64,000 nucleotides of DNA from Klebsormidium nitens (taxonomy: Eukaryota > Streptophyta > Klebsormidiophyceae > Klebsormidiales > Klebsormidiaceae), in the NCBI GenBank assembly GCA_000708835.1, contig DF237033.1:159051-223050 (forward strand), given 5' to 3'. Positions 33,601-45,600 of this stretch are shown in pieces. The notes below the pieces were generated by a model, which had not been told where the DNA came from, searched no databases, and saw only the letters and a program-made list of their open reading frames with translations. Both the position numbers and the translations under genes were made by a program. How positions within the stretch are numbered: the first letter of the stretch is position 1; each line of letters begins with the position of its first letter.

Positions 33601-36600
33601 ACTTTGCCTTCAGAACAAGATGTCAACCGGCTGTGCCCGATCGATGTTCAGGCGCTCGTATGGCCTCGTCATTGGCTAACATCTTCAAAATCGAGGCTAA
33701 ATCAAGACCATCGATTGCAACACTACGTGTGGAGTTAGAAGGAGACCACTGATCTGAATTTCACTTTCTCAGACAGTGGCAATCAAGAACATCGAAGACG
33801 ACTTTGCCTGGGAGGGCAAGTAGCGCATAATGTTTCCATCCTAGCCGGGAGTATCACTCGCAGGTACGATACATCTGCTTATGCCCACCAATAAGAGCGA
33901 CAATGGTCGGGGGCAAGCACTGAAGAACAAGACAACCAGGGGTGCAACAATCAACCCAAACGCCATCAGGATAATTTCCCTGCAACGATTACAGCCAAAC
34001 ACAGGTGGTATTGTGCAGATAGATTTCGACAGTTGCTTTCTGATCGCTTACTGGACAGGCGCAGACACGGCAAACATGCACCAGAAGTGACAAGAGAAGA
34101 ACACCCAACGGACCGAACATAAGAACACAGTATTGAAAACAAGATTTGGATCCGAAGGTTGCATGGTGAGCAAGACACGACGCTCCAAACAGCAAGGAAC
34201 GTGCTAGGTGCCTTTGGGACACTCATAGGTCCTCGGAGCAAGTCAGCCGCAGTACCGGAGCCTAAGATTTTGGTCGCCTAGATCCTGGGGAGAAAATTTA
34301 GGGCCCTGCCTCCACCGATTTTTATACACTCTCTATGAAAAGCGTACATTCCCGCTCAACTGGGAAAATATGGCGCTTTCCACACCCCCAAACAAAAAGC
34401 ACTGCCTGATGGGAATCGTTCAGAGCATCCTGAAGAGACAAGGGCTATACGTTTTTGAAGGGGGTCCCTCCGATTCCATTCAGCTCCATTGCCTTGAGGA
34501 ACAAGCGACTGAGCTCCAGATCTTTGCGACTATTGACACTTTCTTTTTCGCAAACTTAAGCAAGGTCTCGAGGTTCAGGCCCTTACAGCAGCGGATAAGC
34601 TCCGGAAAGAGAAGTTCTCGTGGGAAAGGGTAAACCACCGGCAGTCAGAAGAGGGCGATGGATCGTGCTCCAATCTCCTTCGAGCAGGCACACAGTCTGT
34701 CATTGCCGTCCGTCTAAGCTATACCGCTGACTCTACAGACTACGCTTATACAACGGCCGAAACCGTTCTCTCTTATCTTCGAGCGCTTCAGAGCCCGCCC
34801 TTCTTCTTCGACTTTGGGTCCTTGGATCTGTTTGGTCAAATGGATTGAGAAACAATCCTCCAAAACAATGAACATTGGCAACAGTCACTTTAGGGCAGTC
34901 TGAAGCTGGATGTTACGCAACCATGCGGAAAAAGGGCCCCGCACTTTCTCGTTCCAATCATCGCCAGAGGCTACTTAAAAGAGGCGAAAATCGTTGCTAT
35001 CAACAAGGTCAGATGGACCGTTTGTGAAAATGTGGCTGTGCATGGCAATCGAACACGTGGCAAATCAGCAAGCAGCGGTAAATTGATGCCAAATTTGGCG
35101 ACGGCCAACGATGCGCTGGCGTCGCATGTGCTCATCCTCACCACATGAACAAAGTGAAACCAAGACAGCCCATCACGCAGATCAAAAAAGACATTGGGAT
35201 GCCGATCTCAAACCTCCCACCACGGAAAACGCACCAAAAACAGCAACAGAAAGTGACAAGTCACATGTTTTCCGGGGAAATATTCGTTTCAATTGCCGCT
35301 AAAAGCGAACGAAAATGGAATAATACGCTTTCTGACGCACCGATCGAGCACTAGCAGCCGATGAACGACGCAAACCACTCACAACGGGAGGCTCTCATGT
35401 CCAGACTTGCTCAAGTGGCACTCTGGTGGCAGGTCGAACGCGTTGAAAGGAGCAATCGAGTTGCAGATCTTCGTGATCGTAAGTATTTTCTCCTACAGCA
35501 AAGATCTAGCAGGGGCCTCAATACCGGCGACGCCAGACCTCCAATAGGGAGAGGTCTCGAGAGCAAGAGAACTATTGGCAGTCAGTAAGCGGTCACCAAG
35601 CTTGCCCCAACACCCCCTGAGCAGGCACGCCTTTCCTCCTTGCCGTCCTCCTTCATGCTCCAAAACGTTCAATTTATGACTCCGTACCAGATTCATCGAA
35701 TTACACAGCAATGGCTGCTTGTTCTCAAGCGGCGTCGAAAGCCCACACCTCTTCTCTGTGTTTGAGCCCTCACATTCGTTCACCAGATCCGCCCGTTTAT
35801 GCATTATACACTTCTCTGAAGCTTAAAAGCACCGGCAAAACAAAGACTTTGATCAGGGCAGTCTGAAGCAACTTTTGGAGGCATGCGAAATGAGATTTTC
35901 GCACATCTTCGCTCCCATCATCGCCAAAGTTTGTTGAAACAGGCGCCATACTTCTCATTGGACTAAAAGTCAAAGCATTTGTCGCAGAGAGGGCCCTTGG
36001 GCACTCAAAAGGGTGGCAATTAGTGAGCAGAAGGAGAACCGAGACCGAGATTGCGACTTCCGTTGTTTTCCTTGGCACCGCATGAGCTCGTCCTCACCAC
36101 AGAAATATCAAGGAAGCTGCCTGAGCCCATGCACACTACCTGAAAACGCCCACGATGCAGCGCACATCATGTCTGCTGCAAGACAGTCTCAGAAGCAACT
36201 GTCACAAGAACATTGAAACGAAGCTCTGAGTCACGTTCCTTTTTTGGTCAATCTCCTGCTGGTCCTAGGTTGCGACCTGATTGTTGTACCAAGCTTCGTG
36301 GCACGAACAACCAGGACAAGCGCCGCTGAAACCGACATTATTGTTGTATCATAAGCAACATGCAGAACTGTTACGGTCGTCTCATTTCGTGTCTCCAACC
36401 ATTCAGTACAGGCTTACACCAGACGAGATTTGATAGCAGCCCAAACCAACAAAGGATTAGACGCTTGGCTCAACGTCGCAAATCTTGTCCGTGGCAAATG
36501 GACAACCACTTGCGGCAGACTCTCTTTGCCACCTGGCCGGGCACAGTGCTGAGTAGTCAGACGAATGGCACATCGAGGAATTACAGAAGACGCAAACAGC

Positions 36601-39600
36601 CGCCTCTCAAAAGTGACAGCTAAGTAGAGCTGATGCCCCTTTATGATAGGTCAGTGTCAAGTACGAGTAATAGCGAAAAGAACCTTGATCCAGCAGTCCG
36701 AACATACAGTGTACGAGCATATCCAGCCAAAAATCTGATATCCTTGCCGGTTGCAATCACTCCAGCGGGCGTCAAAGTGAAACAGCGGATTGTCGGAGCA
36801 AGCGGCCCTGCTACATGTGGCGAGGAACCGCACTAGTCGACACGATAAGTCCGCCCTTTGGTCATTCAGTCTTTTCCCGTATGACACACAAAGGTGTTGC
36901 ATGTAAGCGGCAGGCAGGAGTACAGCCGCAATGAAACAAGCAAGGAAGTCAAGACCTTCGTGTTGTCACCAGCAGAACAGTGCAGAAACATGCAGGAGCC
37001 GAAGCGAAACTCCGGACATCAACAAAGTGTACCGTTGCCTTTTCCCACCACTGCGTGACAAACTGACATCGTGTCCATTCTGAGCAACTCTACAATCTAT
37101 TGGACCACAAGGAATTCGTGACAGGTGTCTATCCATCCAAATCGTAGCACGGCTCTCCGAGGAACCCACAGCGTGTACTCTGGTTTTTCTTGAGCAAACA
37201 AACAGCCTTGTCATTGCCACCTTATTACGTTGCCAAGGAGTTATTCGACCAAGTTCGTCACAAGGTCCTCCCGATTGCTGCCCCACGCCAGGCAGAGGCG
37301 AGCTTGTTTCTCCAGTCAAGGTGTCAGGATTACAGTTTTTCTACGGTCAAGATGGAAGGAATACTCGAGGGCTTCTTCCGAGCAACTTGAAAGATTGCAC
37401 TGTCATCTCCATCAGCCATGATTCCCAGTGACAAAAGACTTCGACTGTACTGTCAAAGCAAGTAGGTGCTGCTTGCAATTGAAGCACGCAAACCGCAGAA
37501 CAAACATGACCGTCAAAGCTAGACTGAGAAAGATGTGAGACCGAAATTCCGACACTTTCTCGCCCCTATCATGGCCTTCGGATCAAAGCCACCAAGTATC
37601 TCTCAAACCTAAGGAACACAAGTGCTGAAAAGACGTGCTTGCAATGCACACAGGACGGGGGTCAATAAAAGGCACGAAATCTGCACTGCCAGATTCGGAA
37701 CTTTGGGCACTTTCTTGCCCTTATCATGTCCGAACATCAGCAAAACGGGGTCAAAGAATTCTTGAACTTCTTTTGAGCGCTTAGCGCAGAGTCGGTCTTG
37801 AAAGCGAGGCGCAAGAAGGTTTGTCTGTCCCATCAAAGAAAGTTTGCACTGCCAATCAAGTGGAGTATGGCAACCAAGGAAGGGGTCAAATAGAAAAGCA
37901 GCATGTCAAGTCTCCAGAAGCGACCACCGGGTTCATATGACGCATGCCTGGTTCCTCAAACCGTGATTACTCGACCGACAGGGACCTCAAATACCACGGC
38001 CGACTTCAATCGTACGCATTTCCTGACAGATCAAGAAGGTACGATAATGTGTAGAAGGGCTTTGTATCGTGTTAAGGTTGACTCAACGGCTACACGAGCC
38101 ATACTGTCAGAGAATACTGGAACAGAGCTTCGCAGTCTTGGCAGCAGCAGACGTCCCTGGCAGTCTTGAAGGCACCAAATTCCCTGCCTAACGTAAGCAG
38201 GTATCTTTGTCATCCTTGCCATACGTCCCTGATTCCAAAAAGGCCCAAAAGCATCCAGTCGCCCGATTGGCCAGTGACACGGTCAAAGGAAGAAAGCTGT
38301 TCACATGGCCGAAAAGCCGGGTCATTCGAGTTAAGCGAAGCCATGATGACGTCAGCAGCTCAACAGCCATTTGCGTGAGGAGCAAAAGGTGGAAGGCGGA
38401 CGGGATGCGAAACACATGGCGCAACTTTCTTTCCCCCCAAAGCTGTTTGCTTAAACTCTCAGGCCAAACCTTCGAAGCTGGTATTACGACGACGTCAGCT
38501 CACCTGCGACACGCATCAGCAGTGGGAGGTGGAAGGCGGCAGTTATGCCATTCACGTAGCGCAACCCCATGCGTTCGCCAAACAAGCTGGCCCAAGTATA
38601 GAACTCGAAGCGTCTCGTTAAGAGAGTTGCAAGGGATCACGTCACGATGACGTCAGCTCACCTGCAACTCGCATCAGCATCGGGAGGTGGAAGGCCGCGG
38701 GGATGCCGAACATGTGGGGCAGCCAACCGCAAGGGTCCAGCTCCAGGAGGTGGATCACCAGAGATTGGGGCGTCGCTGACTCCCGACTGGACTCCGTATT
38801 AAGCGGAGAGATGATAAAGCTTCCCGCTGCAAGAAGAGGAGGTAAGATTACTCTTTGCTTACCAGAAACTCGGAATTGAAGAAAGATGTCCTCGAAGAGA
38901 AAGGTTTGTGTCCAGAAGATGGATCACCAGAGACTGGGGCGTCGCTGACTCACGACTGGACTCCGTGTTGAGTGGAGAGATGATGAAGCTCCCCGCTGCA
39001 AATAAGAGCCAACCGGTTCATGATCGTTGAAGGTTATCCTGGTTTGAGAGAGATTCCTCCGTGAAAGGGTCCAACTCCAGGAGGTGAAACTTAGTGTTTG
39101 GGGGCGTCACCGATTCCCGACTGGACTCCGTGTTGAGTGGAGAGATAATGAAGCTCCCCGCTGCAAGAAGTATCGTTCGTTTCACATTTTGATCACGGAA
39201 GTCTTGGGTTTAGAATAGTTCTGAAGTGGAAAGTGGAAACGGCAGGTGAATCACCAGAGACTGGGGCGTCGCGCATTTCCAACTAAATTCCGTGTTGAGC
39301 AGAGAGATAATGAAGCTCCCCGCTGCAACGAGAAAGCCGGATCTCATTCGATTACAACAGATCCGGACTCGAAGAAAGATGGCCTGTGCAGGAAAGTTGA
39401 GGCTCCGGAATATCACCAGAGACTGGGCAGTCATCAAATCTCGGCTGGACTTTGTGTTTGAGCGGAGAGATGATAGAGCTTCCCGCTGCAGAAAGAGTGG
39501 TCACAAGTCGATCACGGAAGTCTTGGGTTTAGAATAACTCCGAAAGTGGAAAGCACCAGTAACGGCAGGTGAGTCACTCAGAGACTGGGCCGTCGCTGAT

Positions 39601-42600
39601 TCCCGACTGGACTTTCTTTTGAGTGAAGAGATACTGAAGCTTCCCGCTGCAAGAAGGAGTCGGTCAACCTAGCATCCACTTGAATAGTCTACCATTCCCG
39701 ATTCCGGCATGCCTCTTTGTTGAGCGGAGAAATAATACAGCTCCCCCGATGCAATAGGAGCCAGTCGAATCAGCACGAAGTCACGGCGGTCTTCAACTGA
39801 AGCGTGTGTCGATATCAGGAGGGTCCACTTCAAACATGTGGTGACCAGCAGTGGGGGAACTAAAGTTCCGACTGGACTCTGTGTTGAGTTGAAAGATGAG
39901 GAAGTTCTTCGCTGCGAAAGCAGAAAAGTCAGATTGGGCAATCAGTCGCGATTGAGTCGGAATACTTTTTGATGTCGAAGAGGTCCACATCGGCGAGTAA
40001 TTAGCAAGTGGTACGTGTCCGAAAGGATGCGGCCTGAATCTTCTTGAGAGGAGAGATGACTCGCTCTCGCGAGGAAACAGACATAAGGTAAGAAATCTGA
40101 ACGGGAAAGGCCTACAATTTGTTTCAAACAAACAGCAAGCGGCCAGACGAATATTAGTTGGCCAGACTCACATACGAGGTTGGCTCGCACGTAGCCCGAC
40201 TCCAGTGGGCAGTCCTTATGGATCGTGGACCGGAAGAGGATGACTGCAAGAAACAAGACTCGCTGTCAGTCGTGGAACATTTGGCTCTTATAAAAGCTTG
40301 AAATTTGCCGCTCCCCTGTTCCAGATCGTTTTCTCAATCACGGAGTCCGCATTGGCTTCACCTCTCAGATAACATTCCAAGTCCAGCATTGCCACGTGGC
40401 TTTATATAGGCAGCTCTTCCATCTGAATCTTAAGGCTTGGCTTTTAACAACTGTATGAGTCCTAAGCACGGTTACGTCTTGATAGCATTGAGAAATTGGA
40501 AGGCCTTTGTGAGACATTCGGGCATGGCAGCTTTTGCAGCCAGATGGAGCTTACCCCAAAATCGAAGCACCTTTTGTCAGGACGATGTTGGAGTTTGGAA
40601 CGACTCTTAGACCAATCTCCGACATACATGGCCCATATCGACGTGTCATCAAGCAGTAACTAGACAACCTGGGTGCCAACAGATTATAAAGCCAAAGCAA
40701 ACGTCTACCCAACGAACTAGCCAACTTGCATGAGGAAAAAGAAACAATGATGAGTCAGTACGATTGCACGCTCACCATACGCCCCCGACTCCTCGCGCAT
40801 CCAGTACCGCGCCATGCACAGATCACGTGGCCATACCAGCCTGTGAACACGTTAGACGAGTGACGTCACAATGACGCAGCTTCATGATCTCAGGCAGCCG
40901 GTCACGATGTCAAAATAAGAGGGAGTAGCGGGAGGAGCGATGAAAGGGCGGAAGCGAGCAGCAGAAGTCGAAGGCCGTAACCGAACAAATCAAGGTCTCA
41001 ATTCTCTACAACGCGGAGTCCTTAAACAGCAGTTTCCAGACCCTGGACCCCGAGTGGACCCAATTGTCAATGCCAAGCTTTTTCGTCAAACAGTTTCGCT
41101 GCAACAGCGGTATGTTACAGGCTGCGACTATGCACAGGCGTAGCTTTAAGTGCACGTTGAGCACAACGTCGTCCAAGCGATACGTACTAGTCTCAATCTG
41201 ACAAAAAACGGTGCCTGCTGACCTGGGCCAGAGGGGTTTGAATCCTCAATCTCTTCGACCACTGATGACAAAACTTTCAGATAAGGACTCAAGAAGATCT
41301 CGCGCGGGGCACTCGCCAGGGCGGGAAGTCGCAGGGGCGTGACTTGAAGCGATTTGACAAACAGAACCCTCTCAAGCCGGAAGGTACCAATCACAAGTCA
41401 GCAGGGGAGAGTGCGTACTAACTTTGGCCCCGACTGTTTGTTCTGGCGGATCCTTCATGAATCAATCTTTCAGATTAACCTCGAGAACCCTTTGTAGTAG
41501 GGATTGCTCACCACGGCGGGAAGACGGACGGGCGCAGCTTGTGGTGCACGATGTCTGTGTGGCCGTCCTCGCGCTCTACGACGCGGACGTCCGCACAGGT
41601 GTGGTCCCACCTGCAGGCAGAATAGACGTTTGCAGGCGTTCAGATTCAGAATTTTGAGGCTATGCCTTGTTTGTACCTTGTCGAAGTCAGAGATGATCCA
41701 AGGCGAATGGCCGGTTCCTGTGGTTGAATTGTCAGGTTGTCCCCTTTTGACAGGGCTGTAGGTGGTCTAATCAGCACTTTAGAGCAAAGTACACAAGTTT
41801 TTCGTTGGGAACCCGCGCTTTGGGTATCGGCACTTCGAACAGGGACTCTGGAACGAAACTGCAATCCGCACATGTCCAGCGCTCCTGTCAACCTCTCGTT
41901 CCAAGCATTAAGGCCTAAGGGTGCGCGTCGACCAAAAACTTACTTGGCCTCCAGTGTCGCCATTGCAGTACGGACAAGGAGGAACGTTATTTTTCAGGCC
42001 ATAGCACTCCTTTGCTATGTACCTCCGACTACCACGTGGATCTGACAAGCCATCCGCTTCACCAAAAACCCGGAAGGTTTTTTGCAGCTTTTCGGTCGAC
42101 GTGAAGCCTAGAACGAAGGGGAAGTTGGAAATACGACCAAAGTCGGCGGTCGGTTGAGTCCTTACTCGTGTCGCGAGCTACCGACGTCCATCAGCAGCTT
42201 GAAGATCTCGTTGCACGGGGCGTCTACTACGCCCATGGATTTCATCGTCGTGAGGCCAGCGTGCGCGTTGCTGACCTGCATATCAAGGTTCGATCCAATT
42301 CGCAGTTGGAGAAAATATGGTTGGATGATTGTCTGGGGCAGGAGCAGACGAACGTCTGACCAGAAAAAATAAACACTTGCTGACCTGCATATGATTTACT
42401 CCAATTCGCAGTCTGGAGAAGGCATGGGTGATGATTGTCTGGGGCAGGAGCAGACAAACGTCTGACCAGAGAAAGAGAAACACTAGATTTACACCAAATG
42501 CGCAAGAAGTAGATTTTTGTGGCGCCTCCTCGTGCCTCCAATTCACAACAGGCCTAATAGGAGACAAAAGTAGGAAGAACAAAGCCGTCTCCTTGAAATC

Positions 42601-45600
42601 CTAAGAACCCACATGCATCATCTTAAGCGACTGTGCACCATTTTTAGAAAGGTGGGCTGTCCTTACCTTTTCCTCCCGTATTTCTTCGTAGAAACGAAGA
42701 CCTGCAACCGAAGGAAAGAACGGTTTAAAATCAAGCATATCTCCGGCGCAAAGTAAAGTAACAGTCTTTCCAAGGGATGATAGAAGTACCACCAGTTGAA
42801 TTCGCGTGCGAAGCTCGCTACTTTGACACAAATATTGCACTTACCTGGATCAAAAGACCAGGCGGGGCAGATCCTTCACCTTCCGAACAGATACTGAAAT
42901 ACTGCTTCGAAGCTTCAATTTCTACAGCCCCTTTACATACTACCGCCCCTTGTTGTGGGTGACTCAGAAGCAAGTACTCAGTAAATGTTACTTCGGCGCC
43001 TGCCTCGAGCCCTGAAATCAAAACCAAAATGCACCTAACTCCCAAAACCCCAGAGTAAATGGTGAGCCGCATTTTTCGATCATCATCAGGCGCTGGCTCG
43101 GCTCCGGATAACTTCCCGCCACGTCATTCAATCAGTTCCCTGTCAAAGAGCCCCAAAAAAATCAACGGACAACGACGAGGCCAAGTGTCAAAGCTCTGCT
43201 GAGATGAAGAAAGGGGGATTAGTTTCTCAAACCCACCGTTTTCGAGCTCGACCAACCCCCATCGCTGGCTCGGTTCTGAGAGCAGCCCAGCCACGGGGCC
43301 AGCCGCAAACCCTAAACTCTTACTACCTTTCATCCAAAGTTTCAGAAGCCTTTCCAGAATACAAGCCAACTTTCCTCGCAAGACGCCACAGACGGCTCAG
43401 CTCTGAATGGGGCCATGCCACGTCTTATACATGACTGGATTCTGTAACCTAACAGCACAGTCTTGAAACCACCACGAAGGGTATATGAAAATCAAAAATT
43501 CCAGAAAGCGCAGACCTGACTAGCCGCCACCGCTGACTCGGCTCTTGAGTGCAGCCCCGCCACAACATACCCCGAAGTACCTTCTTGAAGAACCTCGAAA
43601 CCTGGGGAAGTACTTCACGAGGCCTAGTATTAAGAATCTACTGCGGTAGATTTCCCCTCCTGGGGGGAGAAAGACAAAGGAAGAAATTCAACCCACCGTT
43701 TTCGAGCCTGACTAGCCGCCACCGCTGGCTTGGCTCCGAGTGCAGCCCCGCCACGTCATACACGGAGGGGCCCGCCGCAAACGCCTGCTTGCGCCGCAGC
43801 TCCATGACGTCAGGAGGGTCGTCGAAGTCCGGCGGAAGTCCGGGAACCTTTGACACTTGGTGCTCCAGGCGCGTGAACGGCTTCCCGCCGGAGTCGAGGA
43901 AGCTGGGTTCGGGGGAGTGCGTCGGGATGTCGTCCATCGACGCGCTGAAAGGATTGCAGAGTGGACTGTATAGATCGGAGTTTACTTAACTCGTCCATTG
44001 AATGACACAAGAAGCACGAAACTGGTTCCCTTGAAGAGTTGGCGGTCCAGGCTCGTGAACGGCTGTCCGCCAGCTTCGTGGAAGTGGGCTCAAGGGAGTG
44101 GATCGGGAGGTCGTTCATTGACGCCCTGAATGGAAACTGTAGTGGCTTGTTTTCAGTTCGACATCCTTTTAATACGTCCATCGAATCACAGAGAAAGTGC
44201 GGAATATCCGCTGATGTACCGGTTTCTCTGAAGACTTGCTGCTCCCGGCGGGGTCAACTGCTTTCCGCCGATGGAGGAAGCTGGGTTCGGGGGAGTGGGT
44301 CGGAATGTCGTCCATCGATGCCCTGAATAAAGAGGGTGTTGAATTGTTCCAGCTCGATCCTTAATAACCAAGCTATCGCAGGTAATCAGTCGGGAAGTCT
44401 GGTTCTCTTGAGGATTTGGTGCTCCAGGCGAATGGACGGCTTCCCATCGACGCCCTGGGAGAGAGAGTCTTTCGAAGCTTCAGCTCAAAGCTTATGTGCG
44501 ATATGTTATGTGTAGGACAAGACATCTTCCAACGTCTTCTTGAAGTCTTGGTCACCAGGCGCGTGAAACGCTCACCACAGGAAAAGGCTACCGCCTTGTT
44601 GAGAAAGATCGGCTCGAAGGAGTTGGTCGGGAGCTCCTTATTCCAAAAGCTGCCTTCTGTGATTCCAGAGTTTGTGCTTTCTTACTGAGAGTCATCAGTG
44701 TACTCAGGTGAAGGAAGGCATGAACAGGGCTTTCGGAACGAAGTTGGCTCTCTCTCGGCCTAAAAGCGTTCTGTTGTGATCCCAATCGTCAGGCCAGAAT
44801 GGGTAAATAAGAACCACAGCAAACAAGGTGGTAAAACAAAACAGCATACGTAGATACAAGAATTACCCAGTTCGTTGTAAGCAAAACCTTTAAACCGAAC
44901 AGCAGCAAACAACTCTCTGAACGAAAGTCTGCTTGGCAGCTTACGTGCGTCTGTGTTGCTGCGCGGCTCCGGTGTCGGACCCAGACTTCCGCTTGCCGGG
45001 CAAATCCTCGGGGAAAAACGTGCTGCCAAATACTCAAACCCCAAGAAAGAATGAAACAACTTGAAAGGAGAATGTCACAGGATCTGATCAGACTTTCTAC
45101 TCACGTGCGCCGGTGTTGCTGCGCGGCTTCGGTGTCGGACCCAAACTTCCGCTTGCCAGGCAAGTCCACGTCATCCTCGTTGTGCTATTGGGTTACCCGA
45201 TTCGTCGTAAGCAGAAACTTTCTCCAAAGAGCAGCAAAAAAGTGACGGACAGGAAAGTTGCTTGGCAACTTACGTGCGCCGATGTCTCTGGGCCGCTTCG
45301 GTGTCGGACCCATACTTCCGCTTGCCGGGCAAGTCGTCCCCGTCGTCCTCATCCGACAGCGTGTTCGACAGCGTGCTGCTGCTCAGGCCCAGGCTGCGGC
45401 CGTATGGCAAGTGTATCCGCATCGAGTTGCCGGGGGGCTGTAGGAGTGGTGAGAGTAGGCACATGGTCAGTCCGAAGAATTTCCAGCTCAGTTGATTCGA
45501 TGCTCTGTCCCAGGCTGCGGCAGGTGTATCCGCATCGGGTGAGAATAGGCACACGATCAGTTTCGGTATCTTGGGCTTCGTCGGCTATTGACCATGTTGA

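Larger units (their letters stand above)
40172..43780 (-). other. EDR2: START domain-coding exons of EDR2-like gene
   Basis: The end of exon 6 through exon 12 encode a START lipid-binding domain: RWRLVRLENG-LRFYEEIREE, then MKSMGVVDAPCNEIFKLLMD, HEWDHTCADVRVVE, HTDIVHHKLRPSVFPPW, WPRDLCMARYW and ILFRSTIHKDCPLESGYVRA, continuing in exon 12 (38826-38662) with FIISPLNTE and GWLPHMFGIPAAFH. Order and wording match START domains of plant EDR2 proteins. Six of the introns cut this domain into pieces of 35-165 bp. Confidence 0.9.
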
